Positions 52,113 to 62,770 are shown, counted from the first letter of the stretch. The stretch: DNA of 64,000 nt from SLRI01 sp964393275 (GCA_964393275.1 CAYMTA010000001.1:110499-174498); one strand, 5' to 3'. The notes: a model not told the origin generated them from the letters alone. A program made the numbers and translations.

Positions 52113-53534
52113 TTGAGCGTGCGGAGCGAAGCACCGGGCGCCGATCACGTCGGCTGGCGCGAGATCCTGAGCCGCCGGCACGGCGCTTCGCTTGCCATCG
52201 TCGGGCTCGGGGTCTGGCTGCATGCCGCCGATGGCCTCCTGGTCGCCACCATGCTGCCGGCGATCGTGGACCAGATCGGCGGCATCCACCTCATGCCCTG
52301 GACCATCGCCCTCTACGAGATGGGCTCGATCACCGCCGGCGCCGCGAGCGGGCTACTGGCCCGCCGCCACGGCCTGCGCCGGCCGATGGCGACGGCCGCC
52401 CTGCTCTTCGCCACCGGCTGCCTGGTTAGCGCCCTGGCGCCCTCGATGTGGGTCCTGCTCCTCGGGCGCGTCATGCAGGGCCTCGGCGGCGGCGGCCTCG
52501 TGGCGCTGTCGTTCGTCGCCGTCGGCTGGCTCTTCCCGCCCCGGCTCATGGCGCGCGTCATGGCCATCGTCTCGACGGTCTGGGGGGTCTCCGCCTTCAT
52601 GGGCCCCCTGATCGGCGGGCTCTTCGTCGAGCACGCCACCTGGCGCCTGGGCTTTCTCGCCTTCACGCTCCAGGCCGTGCTGCTCGCCGGCTGGCTCTGG
52701 ACCAGGGCGGAGCCCGAAGGCGGTGTCCGGGAGGATGCTCGGGGCAGACGCTTTCCCGCCATCCGCCTCCTCTGGCTCTCGCTCGGCGTGATCGCCATAG
52801 CCTATGCCGGCATCGCCATCGGCCCGCTCCACACCCCGGCCTTCGTCCTCGCCGGCATCGCCTGCCTCGTCCTGTTCCTTGGGCTCGACGCCAGGGCGGG
52901 GGCCGGCCGGCTGCTGCCCCGAAGCCCCATCGGCCTCGCCACGCCGGTCGGCGCGGCACTGACCATGATCCTCGCCTTCGCTGCCGCGACCATCGCCATC
53001 GGCGTCTACGTGCCCTTCCTGCTCACCCACCTCCACGGCGTCTCGCCCCTGGTCGCAGGCTACGTGATCGCCCTCGAATCGATCGCCTGGTCGATCGCCG
53101 CGGCCACCTTCTCCGGCAGCCACGAACGCCATGACGGGCGCCTGATCGGGCGCGGCCTCCTTCTGGTGACGGCGAGCATCCTGGGCCTCGCCTGGAGCGT
53201 CGCCTTCGGCCCGATCTGGCTCGTGGCGGCGTCGGCGGCGCTGCAGGGCCTGGGATTCGGCATGGCCTGGACCTTCATTCTGCGCCGTGCCGTGGCCGTG
53301 GCAGCGGTCGGCGAGAAGGCTCTGGTCGCGGCCGCCATCCCGACCACCCAGCGCCTCGGCTATGCCCTGGGTGCGGCCTATGTCGGCATCGTCGCCAACG
53401 CGGCCGGGCTCGACGGCGGTCCGGCCGCCCTGGCACGCACCGCTGTCCTCGTCTTCCTCGCCTGCCTGCCGCTCGCCGCCATCGGCCTCGTGGCGGCGGC
53501 CCGCTTCGTCCGTGCCCAGCCGAGCCCGTCATGA
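52113..53534 (+). CDS. MFS transporter (drug:H+ antiporter-like)
   Basis: About 473 residues with 12-14 hydrophobic segments. ADGLLVATMLPAIVDQIGG resembles span 1 of the EmrB/QacA (DHA2) group, LLGRVMQGLGGGGLVALS is motif C-like, and SAFMGPLIGGLFVEHATWR the antiporter motif. The start TTG 52113 is the longest reading; GTG 52119 is in frame two codons on. Neither has a good ribosome site. The stop overlaps the next start (ATGA). The substrate is unknown. Confidence 0.85.
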   Translation: MSVRSEAPGADHVGWREILSRRHGASLAIVGLGVWLHAADGLLVATMLPAIVDQIGGIHLMPWTIALYEMGSITAGAASGLLARRHGLRRPMATAALLFATGCLVSALAPSMWVLLLGRVMQGLGGGGLVALSFVAVGWLFPPRLMARVMAIVSTVWGVSAFMGPLIGGLFVEHATWRLGFLAFTLQAVLLAGWLWTRAEPEGGVREDARGRRFPAIRLLWLSLGVIAIAYAGIAIGPLHTPAFVLAGIACLVLFLGLDARAGAGRLLPRSPIGLATPVGAALTMILAFAAATIAIGVYVPFLLTHLHGVSPLVAGYVIALESIAWSIAAATFSGSHERHDGRLIGRGLLLVTASILGLAWSVAFGPIWLVAASAALQGLGFGMAWTFILRRAVAVAAVGEKALVAAAIPTTQRLGYALGAAYVGIVANAAGLDGGPAALARTAVLVFLACLPLAAIGLVAAARFVRAQPSPS

Positions 53535-54724
53535 TCCGAAACCGCCTCGCCCGCCGCTTCTTCCTGGCCCGCCACGGCCTGCTCGAGCCGCCGGGAAGGA
53601 AGCAGGGCAAGGCCGGCCTGCTCGAGGCGATCGACCGTTTGGGCTTCGTCCAGGTCGACAGCATCAACACGGTCGAGCGCGCCCACCACATGATCCTCCG
53701 GGCCAGGAGCCAAGCCTACCAGCCGCGGCAACTGAAGGCCCTGGTCGAGCAGGACCGCGCCCTCTTCGAGCACTGGACGCACGACGCCTCGATCATCCCG
53801 ACCGCCTTCTTCCCCTACTGGCGGCGCCGCATGGCGCGCGACACGGAGCGCCTGCGCGCGCGCTGGCAGAAATGGCAGGGAGAGGAGTTCGACGCCCAGG
53901 CCGGCCAGGTGCTCGACCACATCACCAGGAACGGCCCCGTCCTCGCCCGCGAGCTGAACGAGCCGGTGGAGGGCCGGCCGCGCGGCCAGGGCTGGTGGGA
54001 GTGGCATCCGTCGAAGAAGGCGCTCGAATATCTCTGGCGCACGGGCCGGCTCGCCGTCTCTCGCCGCGAGGGCTTCCAGAAGGTCTACGACCTGGTCGAG
54101 CGGGTGATCCCCGAGGCCCACCGCGCAGCCGAGATCGACGACGCGACGCTGGTCGACTGGGCCTGCCGGAGCGCCCTCGCCCGGCTCGGCTTCGCCACCT
54201 CGGGCGAGCTCGCCGCCTTTTGGGGCATCGTCACCCCGGCCGAGGCCAAAGCCTGGTGCGCCGAGGCGCCCCACGGCGCCGTCCTCGTTTCACTCGAATC
54301 GGCCGACGGCACGGCACCCCGCCGGGTGCTGGCCGACCCGGCGCTCATGACGCTCCACGCGGACGACCTCGCACCGCCGCCCCGCATCCGCGTGCTCAGC
54401 CCCTTCGATCCGCTCATCCGCGACCGCGACCGGGCTCTCCGCCTCTTCGGCTTCGACTACCGGATCGAGGTTTTCGTGCCCGAGGCCCAAAGGCGCTGGG
54501 GCTACTACGTCTTCCCGCTGCTCGAGGGCGACCGCCTCGTCGGCCGCATCGACATGCGGGCCGAGCGCGGCACGGGCAGCCTCGCCGTCCGCCAGGTCTG
54601 GTGGGAGCCCGGAATCCGCCCCACCAGCGGCCGGCTCGGCCGGCTGGAGGCCGAGCTGGCGCGGCTGGCGAGGTTCACAGGCTGCGACAATGTCAGGTAT
54701 GACGGACATCCCTCCGGGGCATGA
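53531..54724 (+). CDS. Winged-helix DNA glycosylase, YcaQ/AlkX-like
   Basis: 397 residues. The HTH_42 family block LGFVQVDSINTVERAHHMILRAR holds the Q-V-D motif of the AlkX/YcaQ subgroup (AlkZ has Q-x-Q). HDASIIPTAFFPYWRRRM and VLSPFDPLIRDRDRALRLFGFDYRIEVFVP are the other conserved blocks. Family members unhook DNA interstrand crosslinks. The gene sits between an MFS exporter and a flavoprotein, with 4-base overlaps on the upstream side, so co-expression with the exporter is likely. Confidence 0.88.
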   Translation: MIRNRLARRFFLARHGLLEPPGRKQGKAGLLEAIDRLGFVQVDSINTVERAHHMILRARSQAYQPRQLKALVEQDRALFEHWTHDASIIPTAFFPYWRRRMARDTERLRARWQKWQGEEFDAQAGQVLDHITRNGPVLARELNEPVEGRPRGQGWWEWHPSKKALEYLWRTGRLAVSRREGFQKVYDLVERVIPEAHRAAEIDDATLVDWACRSALARLGFATSGELAAFWGIVTPAEAKAWCAEAPHGAVLVSLESADGTAPRRVLADPALMTLHADDLAPPPRIRVLSPFDPLIRDRDRALRLFGFDYRIEVFVPEAQRRWGYYVFPLLEGDRLVGRIDMRAERGTGSLAVRQVWWEPGIRPTSGRLGRLEAELARLARFTGCDNVRYDGHPSGA

Positions 54725-54771
54725 GCGACGGACCGTTTCGGGCAGGCCAGGAGCGCGCAAGGGAGCCGGCG

Positions 54772-57174
54772 ATGCGGCAGGCGGCACGGGTGGTGGTGAT
54801 CGGTGGCGGCGTGGTCGGGGCCAGCGTGCTCTATCATCTGGCCCGGGCCGGCTGGACGGACGTGCTCCTGGTCGAGCGCGACGAGCTGACCTCGGGCTCC
54901 ACCTGGCATGCCGCGGGCGGCATGCACACGCTCAATTCGGACCCCAATGTCGCGAAGCTCCAGGCCTACACGATCGGCCTCTACCGCGAGATCGAGGCGG
55001 CATCCGGCCAGTCCTGCGGCGTGCATCTGACCGGCGGCCTGCTGCTCGCCGGCACGCCCGAGCGCATGGACTTCCTCAAGGCCGCGCACGCCAAGGGCCG
55101 CTATCTCGGCATGGCGACCGAGCTGGTCTCGGCCGAGGAGGCTGCGCGCCGCATGCCGCTCCTCGATCCCGCCTATTTCATCGGCGCGCTTTTCGATCCC
55201 ATGGAGGGTCATGTCGACCCCTATGGCGTCACCCATGCCTATGCCAGGGCGGCCCGGGCGCTGGGTGCCGAGGTCGTCTTGCGCAACCGCGTGGTCGAGC
55301 TGCGCCAGCGGCCGGATTCCACCTGGGACGTGGTGACCCAGGCCGGCACCGTCCACGCCGAGCATGTGGTCAACGCCGCGGGGCTCTGGGCGCGCGAGGT
55401 CGGGCGCATGGTCGGGCTCGAGCTGCCGGTGCTGGCCATGGAGCACCAGTATCTGATCACCGAGGACATGCCCGAGGTCGCCGCGGCCGAGAGCGAGCTG
55501 CTGCACGTCATCGACTTCGAGGGCGAGATCTATCTCCGCCAGGAGCGGGGCGGCATGCTCATGGGCACCTACGAGCGGGCGGGCGTGCCCTGGTCGGTCG
55601 AGACCACGCCTTGGGACTTCGCGACCGAGCTTCTGCCTGAGGACCTCGACCGCATCGCGCCATCGCTCGAGGTCGGCTTTCGCCATTTCCCGGCGATCGG
55701 CCGGGCCGGCATCAAGCGGGTCGTCAACGGTCCCTTCACCTTCGGCCCGGACGGCAACCCGCTCGTCGGCCCGGTCCGGGGCCTCGCCAACTACTGGTGC
55801 GCCTGCGCCGTCATGGCCGGGTTCAGCCAGGGCGGCGGCGTCGGCCTGGCGCTGGCCAACTGGCTGGTGGAAGGCGATCCCGGCTTCGACGTCTGGGCCA
55901 TGGACGTCGCCCGCTTCGGCCCCTTCGCCAGTCCCGGCTACACGCGGGCCAAGGTGCGCGAGAACTACAGCCGGCGCTTTCGCATCACCTTCCCGAACGA
56001 GGAGCTGGCCGCCGCCCGGCCGTTGCGCACCACGCCCATCTACGACCTGCTCATCGCCGAGAACGCCGTCATGGGCTCGAGCTTCGGCCTGGAGCATGCG
56101 CTCTGGTTCGCGCCCGCCGGCAGCGAGCCGGTCGAGGCGATCACCTTCGGCCGCTCCAACGCCTTTGGCGTCGTGGCGGAGGAATGCCGCGCGGTGCGCG
56201 AGGCGGTGGGCCTCATCGAGACCTCCAATTTCGCCAAGTACGCCGTCGAGGGTCCGGATGCCGAAGCCTGGCTCGGCCGCGTCATGGCCGGTCGCCTGCC
56301 GCCACCCGGTCGCATCAGCCTCTCGCCCATGCTGAACGAACGAGGCAGGCTGATCGGCGACTTCACCCTGGCCCAGGTGGCGCCCGGCCGCTACCGCGTC
56401 TTCGGCTCGGGCGTCGCCGAGACGTATCATCTGCGCTGGCTCGAGCAGCATTTGCCGCGGGCGGGCGTCACCTTGCGCTCCATCACCAGCGAGCTTCTGG
56501 GCGTCGCCATCGCCGGCCCGAGGAGTCGCGAGCTTTTGGCCCTGCTCACCGGCGCCGATCTGTCGACCGAGGCCTTCCCCTTCCTCGCCTGCCGCAGGCT
56601 CGAGCTCGACCTCGTCCCGGCGCTGGTCGGCCGGCTCAGCTACACGGGCGATCTCGGCTACGAGATCTGGGTCGAGGCGCCGTATCTCCGCCGCGTCTTC
56701 ACGGCCCTACGCGCCGCCGGCGAAGCCTTCGGCCTTCGCCTCTTCGGCGCCCGCGCGCTCAACAGCCTCAGGCTCGAGAAGGGCTTCGGCAGCTGGGCGC
56801 GGGAATACCGGCCGATCTACGGGCCGAGGGAGGCCGGCCTCGACCGCTTCATCGATCATGCCCGAGGCGGCTTCATCGGCCACACGGCGGCCGGGGCCGA
56901 AGAGCCCGAGCGCCGCCTCGTCACTCTCGCGGTCGATGCCCGGGATGCCGATGTCAGCGGCGACGAGCCCATCTGGCACGGGGGTGCGGTGGTCGGCTGG
57001 GTCACCTCGGGCGGCTATGCCCATGCCAGCCGCACCTCGGTTGCCCTGGGCTATGTCCCTGCCGCCCTGGCCTCGTCGAGCGAGTTCGAGGTCGAGATCC
57101 TGGGAGAGCGCCGCCCCGCCCGCCGCCTCGCCGACCCGCTCTTCGATCCCATAGGCGAGCGCCTGCGGGCCTAG
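54772..57174 (+). CDS. FAD-dependent oxidoreductase with GcvT domain (dimethylglycine/sarcosine dehydrogenase-like)
   Basis: 800 residues from ATG 54772, which has AAGGGAG 6 bases upstream; ATG 54721 would overlap the previous stop but has no ribosome site. N-terminal Rossmann GxGxxG in VVVIGGGVVGASVLYHLARAG. The flavin-attachment-like SGSTWHAAGGMHTLNSDPN resembles DMGDH/SARDH, where His binds FAD covalently. Residues about 430-780 form an aminomethyltransferase (folate-binding) domain (GDLGYEIWV, ARALNSLRLEKGFGSWAREY). It would demethylate an N-methyl glycine derivative and pass C1 to folate. Confidence 0.88.
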   Translation: MRQAARVVVIGGGVVGASVLYHLARAGWTDVLLVERDELTSGSTWHAAGGMHTLNSDPNVAKLQAYTIGLYREIEAASGQSCGVHLTGGLLLAGTPERMDFLKAAHAKGRYLGMATELVSAEEAARRMPLLDPAYFIGALFDPMEGHVDPYGVTHAYARAARALGAEVVLRNRVVELRQRPDSTWDVVTQAGTVHAEHVVNAAGLWAREVGRMVGLELPVLAMEHQYLITEDMPEVAAAESELLHVIDFEGEIYLRQERGGMLMGTYERAGVPWSVETTPWDFATELLPEDLDRIAPSLEVGFRHFPAIGRAGIKRVVNGPFTFGPDGNPLVGPVRGLANYWCACAVMAGFSQGGGVGLALANWLVEGDPGFDVWAMDVARFGPFASPGYTRAKVRENYSRRFRITFPNEELAAARPLRTTPIYDLLIAENAVMGSSFGLEHALWFAPAGSEPVEAITFGRSNAFGVVAEECRAVREAVGLIETSNFAKYAVEGPDAEAWLGRVMAGRLPPPGRISLSPMLNERGRLIGDFTLAQVAPGRYRVFGSGVAETYHLRWLEQHLPRAGVTLRSITSELLGVAIAGPRSRELLALLTGADLSTEAFPFLACRRLELDLVPALVGRLSYTGDLGYEIWVEAPYLRRVFTALRAAGEAFGLRLFGARALNSLRLEKGFGSWAREYRPIYGPREAGLDRFIDHARGGFIGHTAAGAEEPERRLVTLAVDARDADVSGDEPIWHGGAVVGWVTSGGYAHASRTSVALGYVPAALASSSEFEVEILGERRPARRLADPLFDPIGERLRA

Positions 57175-58331
57175 GGCAGGATCAGCTTGCCCAGCCGCAC
57201 CGGCCGGTCGGCGCCGGTGAAGCCGCCGGTCGCCACGGGCGGCGCGAAAAGCGTCAGCACGGCGAAGGCGGCGAAGGCGATCGCCTCCTTTAAGTCCGGA
57301 TCGAGGCCGACGCTCGCCGTCGACGCGACCTCGCTGCCGGGCAGGCGAAGCTCGATCTGGCGCATCAGTGTTCTGTTGTGAACCCCGCCGCCGCTCACCA
57401 GCACGCGGTCGACCGCCATCCCCGGCGCCACATGCGTGGCCACCGTTCGCGCCAGCGCCTCGGCGGAGAGGGCCGTGGCCGTGGCGATCAGGTCGCGCCA
57501 CTCGGCTTCGCTCCGGGGAGCGACGCGGGCGACCAGCTCATCGACGAAGTGGTCGCCGAACTCCTCCCGGCCGAGCGAGCGGGGTGGCGGCGTGCGCAGC
57601 GCCGGCATGGAGGCCAGATCGCCGAGCAGCTTCTCGTCGATGCGCCGGTTGGCGGCGAACGCACCATCTGCGTCATAATCCAGCCGGCCGCCGGTCATCC
57701 GCCGCACGAGACCGTCGACGATCATGTTGCCGGGGCCGCAATCCATGGCGACCGCCTCGCCGCCGCTGGCCGGAAGTGCGGTGAAGTTGGCGATCCCGCC
57801 GATATTGAGCGCCAGCACGCTCCGGTCGGACTGGCCCAGGAAGAGCCGGTCGAAGATCGGCACGAGCGGCGCGCCGCTGCCACCCGCCGCCACGTCCGCC
57901 CGGCGGAAATCCGCCACCACTGGGCAGTCCAGCGCCTGCGCCAAGCAGGCCGGCTCGCCGATCTGCAGGGTCGTCAGCCGGTGCTCGTGATAGGCGGTCT
58001 GGCCGTGGCTGCCGACCAGATCGACGGGCCCGATTCCGGTCTCGGCCAGGAGCCGGGCGACGGCCGCCGCCTGGAACCGGCCGAGCGCCAGATCGGCCCG
58101 CGCCAGCGCCGGAACGCCCGCGTCCTTGGCGGCGAGCAGGGCCCGGCGCAGGTCGTCCGGCAGCTTCAGCGTGCGGCCCAGCAGCAGCTCCGGCATGGCG
58201 TCGAGGGCGGGGCTGATCCGGCAGAGCGCCACGTCCAGCCCATCCACCGAGGTCCCGGTCATCAGCCCGAGGACCAGCAGCGTCGGCTGCTCGGCGAGGC
58301 GGGCGAGGCGGGCGAGCGCGTCCAAGCTCAA
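57171..58331 (-). CDS. anmK: Anhydro-N-acetylmuramic acid kinase
   Basis: 386 residues. It opens LVLGLMTGTSVDGLDVALCRI (ATP phosphate loop), then LVGSHGQTAYH (catalytic Asp/His region), NIGGIANFTALP and MDCGPGNMIVDGL, all AnmK landmarks. It recycles peptidoglycan anhydro-MurNAc to MurNAc-6-phosphate. The start codon is TTG, overlapping the hdaA stop (TTGA). Its own stop is shared in antisense with the flavoprotein stop (CTAG). Confidence 0.95.
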   Translation of the reverse strand: MSLDALARLARLAEQPTLLVLGLMTGTSVDGLDVALCRISPALDAMPELLLGRTLKLPDDLRRALLAAKDAGVPALARADLALGRFQAAAVARLLAETGIGPVDLVGSHGQTAYHEHRLTTLQIGEPACLAQALDCPVVADFRRADVAAGGSGAPLVPIFDRLFLGQSDRSVLALNIGGIANFTALPASGGEAVAMDCGPGNMIVDGLVRRMTGGRLDYDADGAFAANRRIDEKLLGDLASMPALRTPPPRSLGREEFGDHFVDELVARVAPRSEAEWRDLIATATALSAEALARTVATHVAPGMAVDRVLVSGGGVHNRTLMRQIELRLPGSEVASTASVGLDPDLKEAIAFAAFAVLTLFAPPVATGGFTGADRPVRLGKLILP

Positions 58332-59059
58332 AAGGCTCCAGGATGGTCGAGCGCGGCGTCGTCCTCCGCCTCGTCCTCATTCAGGGTGCGCAGCACCGCC
58401 CGCGCCAGCGCCAGGGTGATCGGCCGCCGGGCGCGCAAGGACGCCCGGTCGAGCTCCCTGACCAGCCGCCGTGCGGCGGCGAAGGAGCGCTCCATGTGGC
58501 GGCTGAGATAGGCCACCACCTCAGGCGACACGGCGAGCTGGCGGTCCTGGAGCTGCTTGACCAGGAGGGCCGCGAGCAGGGCATCGTCCGGCTCGGCGAT
58601 CCGGCAGGACCAGGCCGTTCGCAGCCGCGAGACCAGGTCGGGAAGCTCCAGCCCCCAGTCGGCGAGCGGCCGGCTCGCGGTCAGGAGCAGATGCCCGCCG
58701 TGCCCCGCCACGAGGTTGTAGACATGCAGCAGGGCCCGGTCGTCGCCGACCCGGTCGGCATCGTCGACCACGCAGGCCCGGCAGTCGGCGGCGAGCCCGA
58801 AGGGCGCGCGCTCGGCCCAGAGCCGGCTGCCGTCGAGCTCGCGGGCACCCGTGCGGCGTGCCCAGATCCGGGCGAGATGGCTGCGGCCGCTGCCGACCGG
58901 CCCCCAGACGATGAGCGCCGGCGCCGGCCAGTCCGGCCAGTGGAGCACGGCGTCGAGCGCCGCGTCGTTGGCCGGCGAGCGGAGAAAGTCCTCGAGCCGG
59001 TCGGCATCGTCGGTCGGCAGGTCGAGCACGAGCTGGTTGGCGGCAAGGAAGGTCAGCAT
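58328..59059 (-). CDS. hdaA: DnaA regulatory inactivator HdaA
   Basis: 243 residues from ATG 59059. The N-terminal QLVLDLP is a clamp-binding motif, as in Hda proteins that attach to DnaN. Walker A GPVGSGRSHLARIWA has Arg for Lys, also seen in E. coli Hda. VVDDADRVGDDRALLHVYN is Walker B, followed by sensor and lid regions (FAAARRLVRELDRASLRARRPIT). It promotes DnaA-ATP hydrolysis on clamp-loaded DNA to prevent re-initiation. A longer reading starts at 59098. It lies between the CDP-alcohol phosphatidyltransferase and anmK. Confidence 0.92.
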   Translation of the reverse strand: MLTFLAANQLVLDLPTDDADRLEDFLRSPANDAALDAVLHWPDWPAPALIVWGPVGSGRSHLARIWARRTGARELDGSRLWAERAPFGLAADCRACVVDDADRVGDDRALLHVYNLVAGHGGHLLLTASRPLADWGLELPDLVSRLRTAWSCRIAEPDDALLAALLVKQLQDRQLAVSPEVVAYLSRHMERSFAAARRLVRELDRASLRARRPITLALARAVLRTLNEDEAEDDAALDHPGAF

Positions 59060-59107
59060 ATGGTTCCGTTGCGGAAGGGACGGCGATCGGTCGGGCACAG
59101 CAAGGCT

Positions 59108-59728
59108 TCAGCCCCGCGCCCTGGCGGCGTTTCTAGCGAACCAGAGATAGGCGGCGAGCGAGGCGAGTGCGGTGAGCACCACGGCACCGCCCGTCAGATG
59201 GTGCAGCAGCCCGAAGGGCACGAGGCCGCCGGCTTCCGCGAGCAGCACCCCGAAGAAGACGAACTGCGACATCGTGCAGAGCTTGCCGATGATCAAGGGC
59301 TCGAGCATGCGGCTGGTCGACAGGAGCTCGAGCCGGACCACGCCCATGGCGAGGGCGATGTCGCGGCCAACCACCAGCGCCACGAGCCAGAGCGACGTCC
59401 AGCCGAGCGTGCCGGCGACGATGAAGAGGCAGCCCATCATCAGCTTGTCGACCAGGGGGTCGAGCACGGCGCCGAAGGCCGACGCGGTGCCGGTCAGCTT
59501 GGCCACCGCCCCGTCGACCGCGTCGCTCAGCGCCGCCAGCGCGAAGACCAGAAGCGCCGTGTCGTACCGGGCTGCCTGGATCAGGAGCCAGATCGGCAGG
59601 ACGGCGACCAGGCGGGCGAGCGTGATGGCATTGGCGAGCTGCCGCCAGCCCCGGGTCGCGAGGAGGACGACCAGCCGCCGGCCGGCGCTCAGCCCGCGCC
59701 CCGGCCAGCCGTTCGCTGCAGCCGCCAT
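59108..59728 (-). CDS. CDP-alcohol phosphatidyltransferase family protein
   Basis: 206 residues with about five spans. The catalytic motif reads SDAVDGAVAKLTGTASAFGAVLDPLVDK, the D-x2-D-G-x2-A-R-G-D-D signature with Lys in place of Arg. It resembles cardiolipin/phosphatidylglycerophosphate synthases found next to hdaA in alphaproteobacteria. It overlaps the DUF2066 gene by 40 bases. Confidence 0.9.
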   Translation of the reverse strand: MAAAANGWPGRGLSAGRRLVVLLATRGWRQLANAITLARLVAVLPIWLLIQAARYDTALLVFALAALSDAVDGAVAKLTGTASAFGAVLDPLVDKLMMGCLFIVAGTLGWTSLWLVALVVGRDIALAMGVVRLELLSTSRMLEPLIIGKLCTMSQFVFFGVLLAEAGGLVPFGLLHHLTGGAVVLTALASLAAYLWFARNAARARG

Positions 59729-60789
59729 CGATCCGCTCCCCCGGTGAGGCCCAGCCCGCGCGCCGCCAGGGCGCGCCGCAACTGGTCGACATTGCCGATA
59801 TAGCTCAGGACGAGGTCCGCCTCGGCCTGCGAGAAGGCCGTGACGTCGATCCGCCTGATCGCCGAGACGGCGGCGAGGCCGGAGCGGATCGCCGACCAGT
59901 CCTCGAGGCTGCCGAGCGGCGCCTGCACCTGGAGCTTCGCCAGCTTGTCGAACTCGACGAGGTTCTGGGCCTTCCATTCGGCCTCGAGCTCGGTCATCGC
60001 CCGCCGCGCCGCCGCTGCCCACAAGGCCTCGGGCTCGCCCTCCATGGCGACCGTGAGCTGGCCCATCTCGGTCGGCCAGCCGGCGGCGCCGCCGAGCCTG
60101 ATGTCGATCCGCTTGGGTGCCTCGAGCGAATCCGGGGCCGCCACCACCAGAAGGGCCCCCTCGGTGCCGTAGCGCCCGGCCGCGTCGGCGAGCGCCGTTG
60201 TCGGATCGCCGGCCAGCGCCTGGCTGCCCAGCGTGCGCAGATCGGTCAGATCGCCGAGCGGCAGCTCGATCGTGAGCAGCGTGTTGCGGCCGGCCTCCTT
60301 CGCCCAGGCGTCGCGCCAGGCGGGGGAGCCGTCGAAGACCGCGAGCCCCCCACCCGAGCCGCCATCCAGCGCCGGCACCACGAGGAGCGGCGGCGGCAGG
60401 TCGACGACGAAGGGCACGCCCGTGCCTTCGAGCAGGTTCTGCACAGCTAACGCGTCGTAGGTCACCGTCATTTCGGCGACATAACGGGTCGCCGCGACGT
60501 TCTCCTTCTCGACCTGGTAGGAGGTGACCAGCGAAGCCGCGGTCTCGCTGCCGACGACCGGCAGGCGGTCGTCGTAGCGTGGCAGGGTCAGCCGCTCGAG
60601 CAGCTCCCTCAGGCCCTCGACCTGGGCGTCCGTCACCGCGGTCTCGCGGGCGAGGACGGCGTTCTCCGCCGTCACATCGACGGCGATGCCGTTCACGGTG
60701 TAGGGGTCCGCCAAAGCGGGCCCGGCAACCACGGCGATGGTGGCGAGCAGCGGCCACAGGAACGCGATGGTGCGCTTTGCAAGTGCCAT
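59689..60789 (-). CDS. DUF2066 domain-containing secreted protein
   Basis: 366 residues. A signal peptide (about 1-27, TIAFLWPLLATIAVVAGPALA) is followed by DPYTVNGIAVDVTAENAVLARETAVTDAQVEGLRELLERLT, the DUF2066 opening. The family sits upstream of a CDP-alcohol phosphatidyltransferase and hdaA in many alphaproteobacteria; its function is unknown. ATG 60789 has AGGGAAG close upstream. It is divergent from purM. Confidence 0.9.
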   Translation of the reverse strand: MALAKRTIAFLWPLLATIAVVAGPALADPYTVNGIAVDVTAENAVLARETAVTDAQVEGLRELLERLTLPRYDDRLPVVGSETAASLVTSYQVEKENVAATRYVAEMTVTYDALAVQNLLEGTGVPFVVDLPPPLLVVPALDGGSGGGLAVFDGSPAWRDAWAKEAGRNTLLTIELPLGDLTDLRTLGSQALAGDPTTALADAAGRYGTEGALLVVAAPDSLEAPKRIDIRLGGAAGWPTEMGQLTVAMEGEPEALWAAAARRAMTELEAEWKAQNLVEFDKLAKLQVQAPLGSLEDWSAIRSGLAAVSAIRRIDVTAFSQAEADLVLSYIGNVDQLRRALAARGLGLTGGADRWRLQRTAGRGAG

Positions 60790-60846
60790 GATCTTCCCTA
60801 AGCTCGAGCACGCCTTGTCGCCGCGCGGCGGCGGTCGGCGGCAAAG

Positions 60847-60916
60847 ATCCCGCCGCCGCGCGATGGCGGGCTGTGGCAGACATCCCGCCGCCGCGCAGCG
60901 GCGGGCTGTGGCAGAC
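60847..60916. repeat. Two 35-bp tandem direct repeats with hairpin potential
   Basis: Units 60847-60881 and 60882-60916 share ATCCCGCCGCCGCGC..GGCGGGCTGTGGCAGAC with 2-3 changes. The second contains CCCGCCGC-CGCGCA-GCGGCGGG, a perfect 8-bp stem. They lie in the divergent DUF2066/purM intergenic region and end 42 bases before purM, so they could affect either leader. Confidence 0.8.
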
Positions 60917-60957
60917 ATAAGGTGCACGGCGAGCCCGATACAAGAGGAACGCAGAGC

Positions 60958-62021
<1,064 letters not shown>

Positions 62022-62049
<28 letters not shown>

Positions 62050-62672
62050 TCTCCGGCAGCGGCAGCAATCTCGAAGCCCTGATCCAGGCCACGAGGAGCG
62101 GCGCGGCGGCCGGCGAGATCGTGCTCGTCGTCAGCAACCGGGCCGACGCCTTTGGCCTCGAGCGCGCCCGCCGGAACGGCATCGCCACGGCCGCGATCGC
62201 GCATAGCGCCTATTCCAGCCGCGCCGCCTTCGAGGCCGCCCTGCACGAGGCGCTGATCGAGGCCAGGATCGACATCGTCTGCCTCGCCGGCTTCATGCGC
62301 ATCCTGGGCCAGGGCTTCGTCGAGCGCTGGCAGGACCGCCTGCTCAACATCCACCCGTCCCTGCTGCCGGCTTTGCCCGGCCTGCACACCCATGAGCGGG
62401 CCCTCGCCGCCGGTGCCCTGGTGCACGGCTGCACCGTGCATCTGGTTCGAGCGACCCTCGACCAGGGCCCGATCCTGGTCCAGGGCGTCGTGCCGGTGCT
62501 GCCCGACGACGATGCGTCGACCCTCGCCGCCAGGGTGCTCGAGGTCGAGCACCGATGCTACCCGCTGGCGCTCGACCTCGTGGCCAAGGGGGTGGAGGTC
62601 GAGGGTGAGGTCGTCAGGCCGCGCAACCCGAGCCGCCGGCTGGTCCTGCACGAGCTTTTGGCGAACGCCTAG
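62022..62672 (+). CDS. purN: Phosphoribosylglycinamide formyltransferase
   Basis: 216 residues. VAVLISGSGSNLEALIQA binds the phosphate. The formyl-transfer site has NIHPSLLPALPGLHTHERAL with the Asn-x-His pair, and HLVRATLDQGPIL carries the Asp. It uses 10-formyl-tetrahydrofolate. The stop TAG is shared in antisense with the stop of a minus-strand gene fragment (CTAG at 62669-62672). Confidence 0.96.
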
Positions 62673-62770
62673 AACACCCCCGCCTCCAGCCCGGCGGCCA
62701 TGAACGTGCCGAGGTCGGTGGCGCGGTCGAGGAAGGTGTCGTCCCATTGGCCGCGGCAGACGACGGGCTC
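62669..62770 (-). pseudogene. Duplicated C-terminal fragment of the gene at the right window edge
   Basis: On the minus strand this encodes EPVVCRGQWDDTFLDRATDL then GTFMAAGLEAGVF and stop, matching the C-terminus of the partial gene at 63861-64000 with about 10 mismatches in 102 bases. Homology ends near 62770, so only the last about 33 codons are present. Some changes alter residues (Asp/Glu, Thr/Ala, Ala/Met), so it is diverged beyond a fresh duplicate. Confidence 0.8.
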
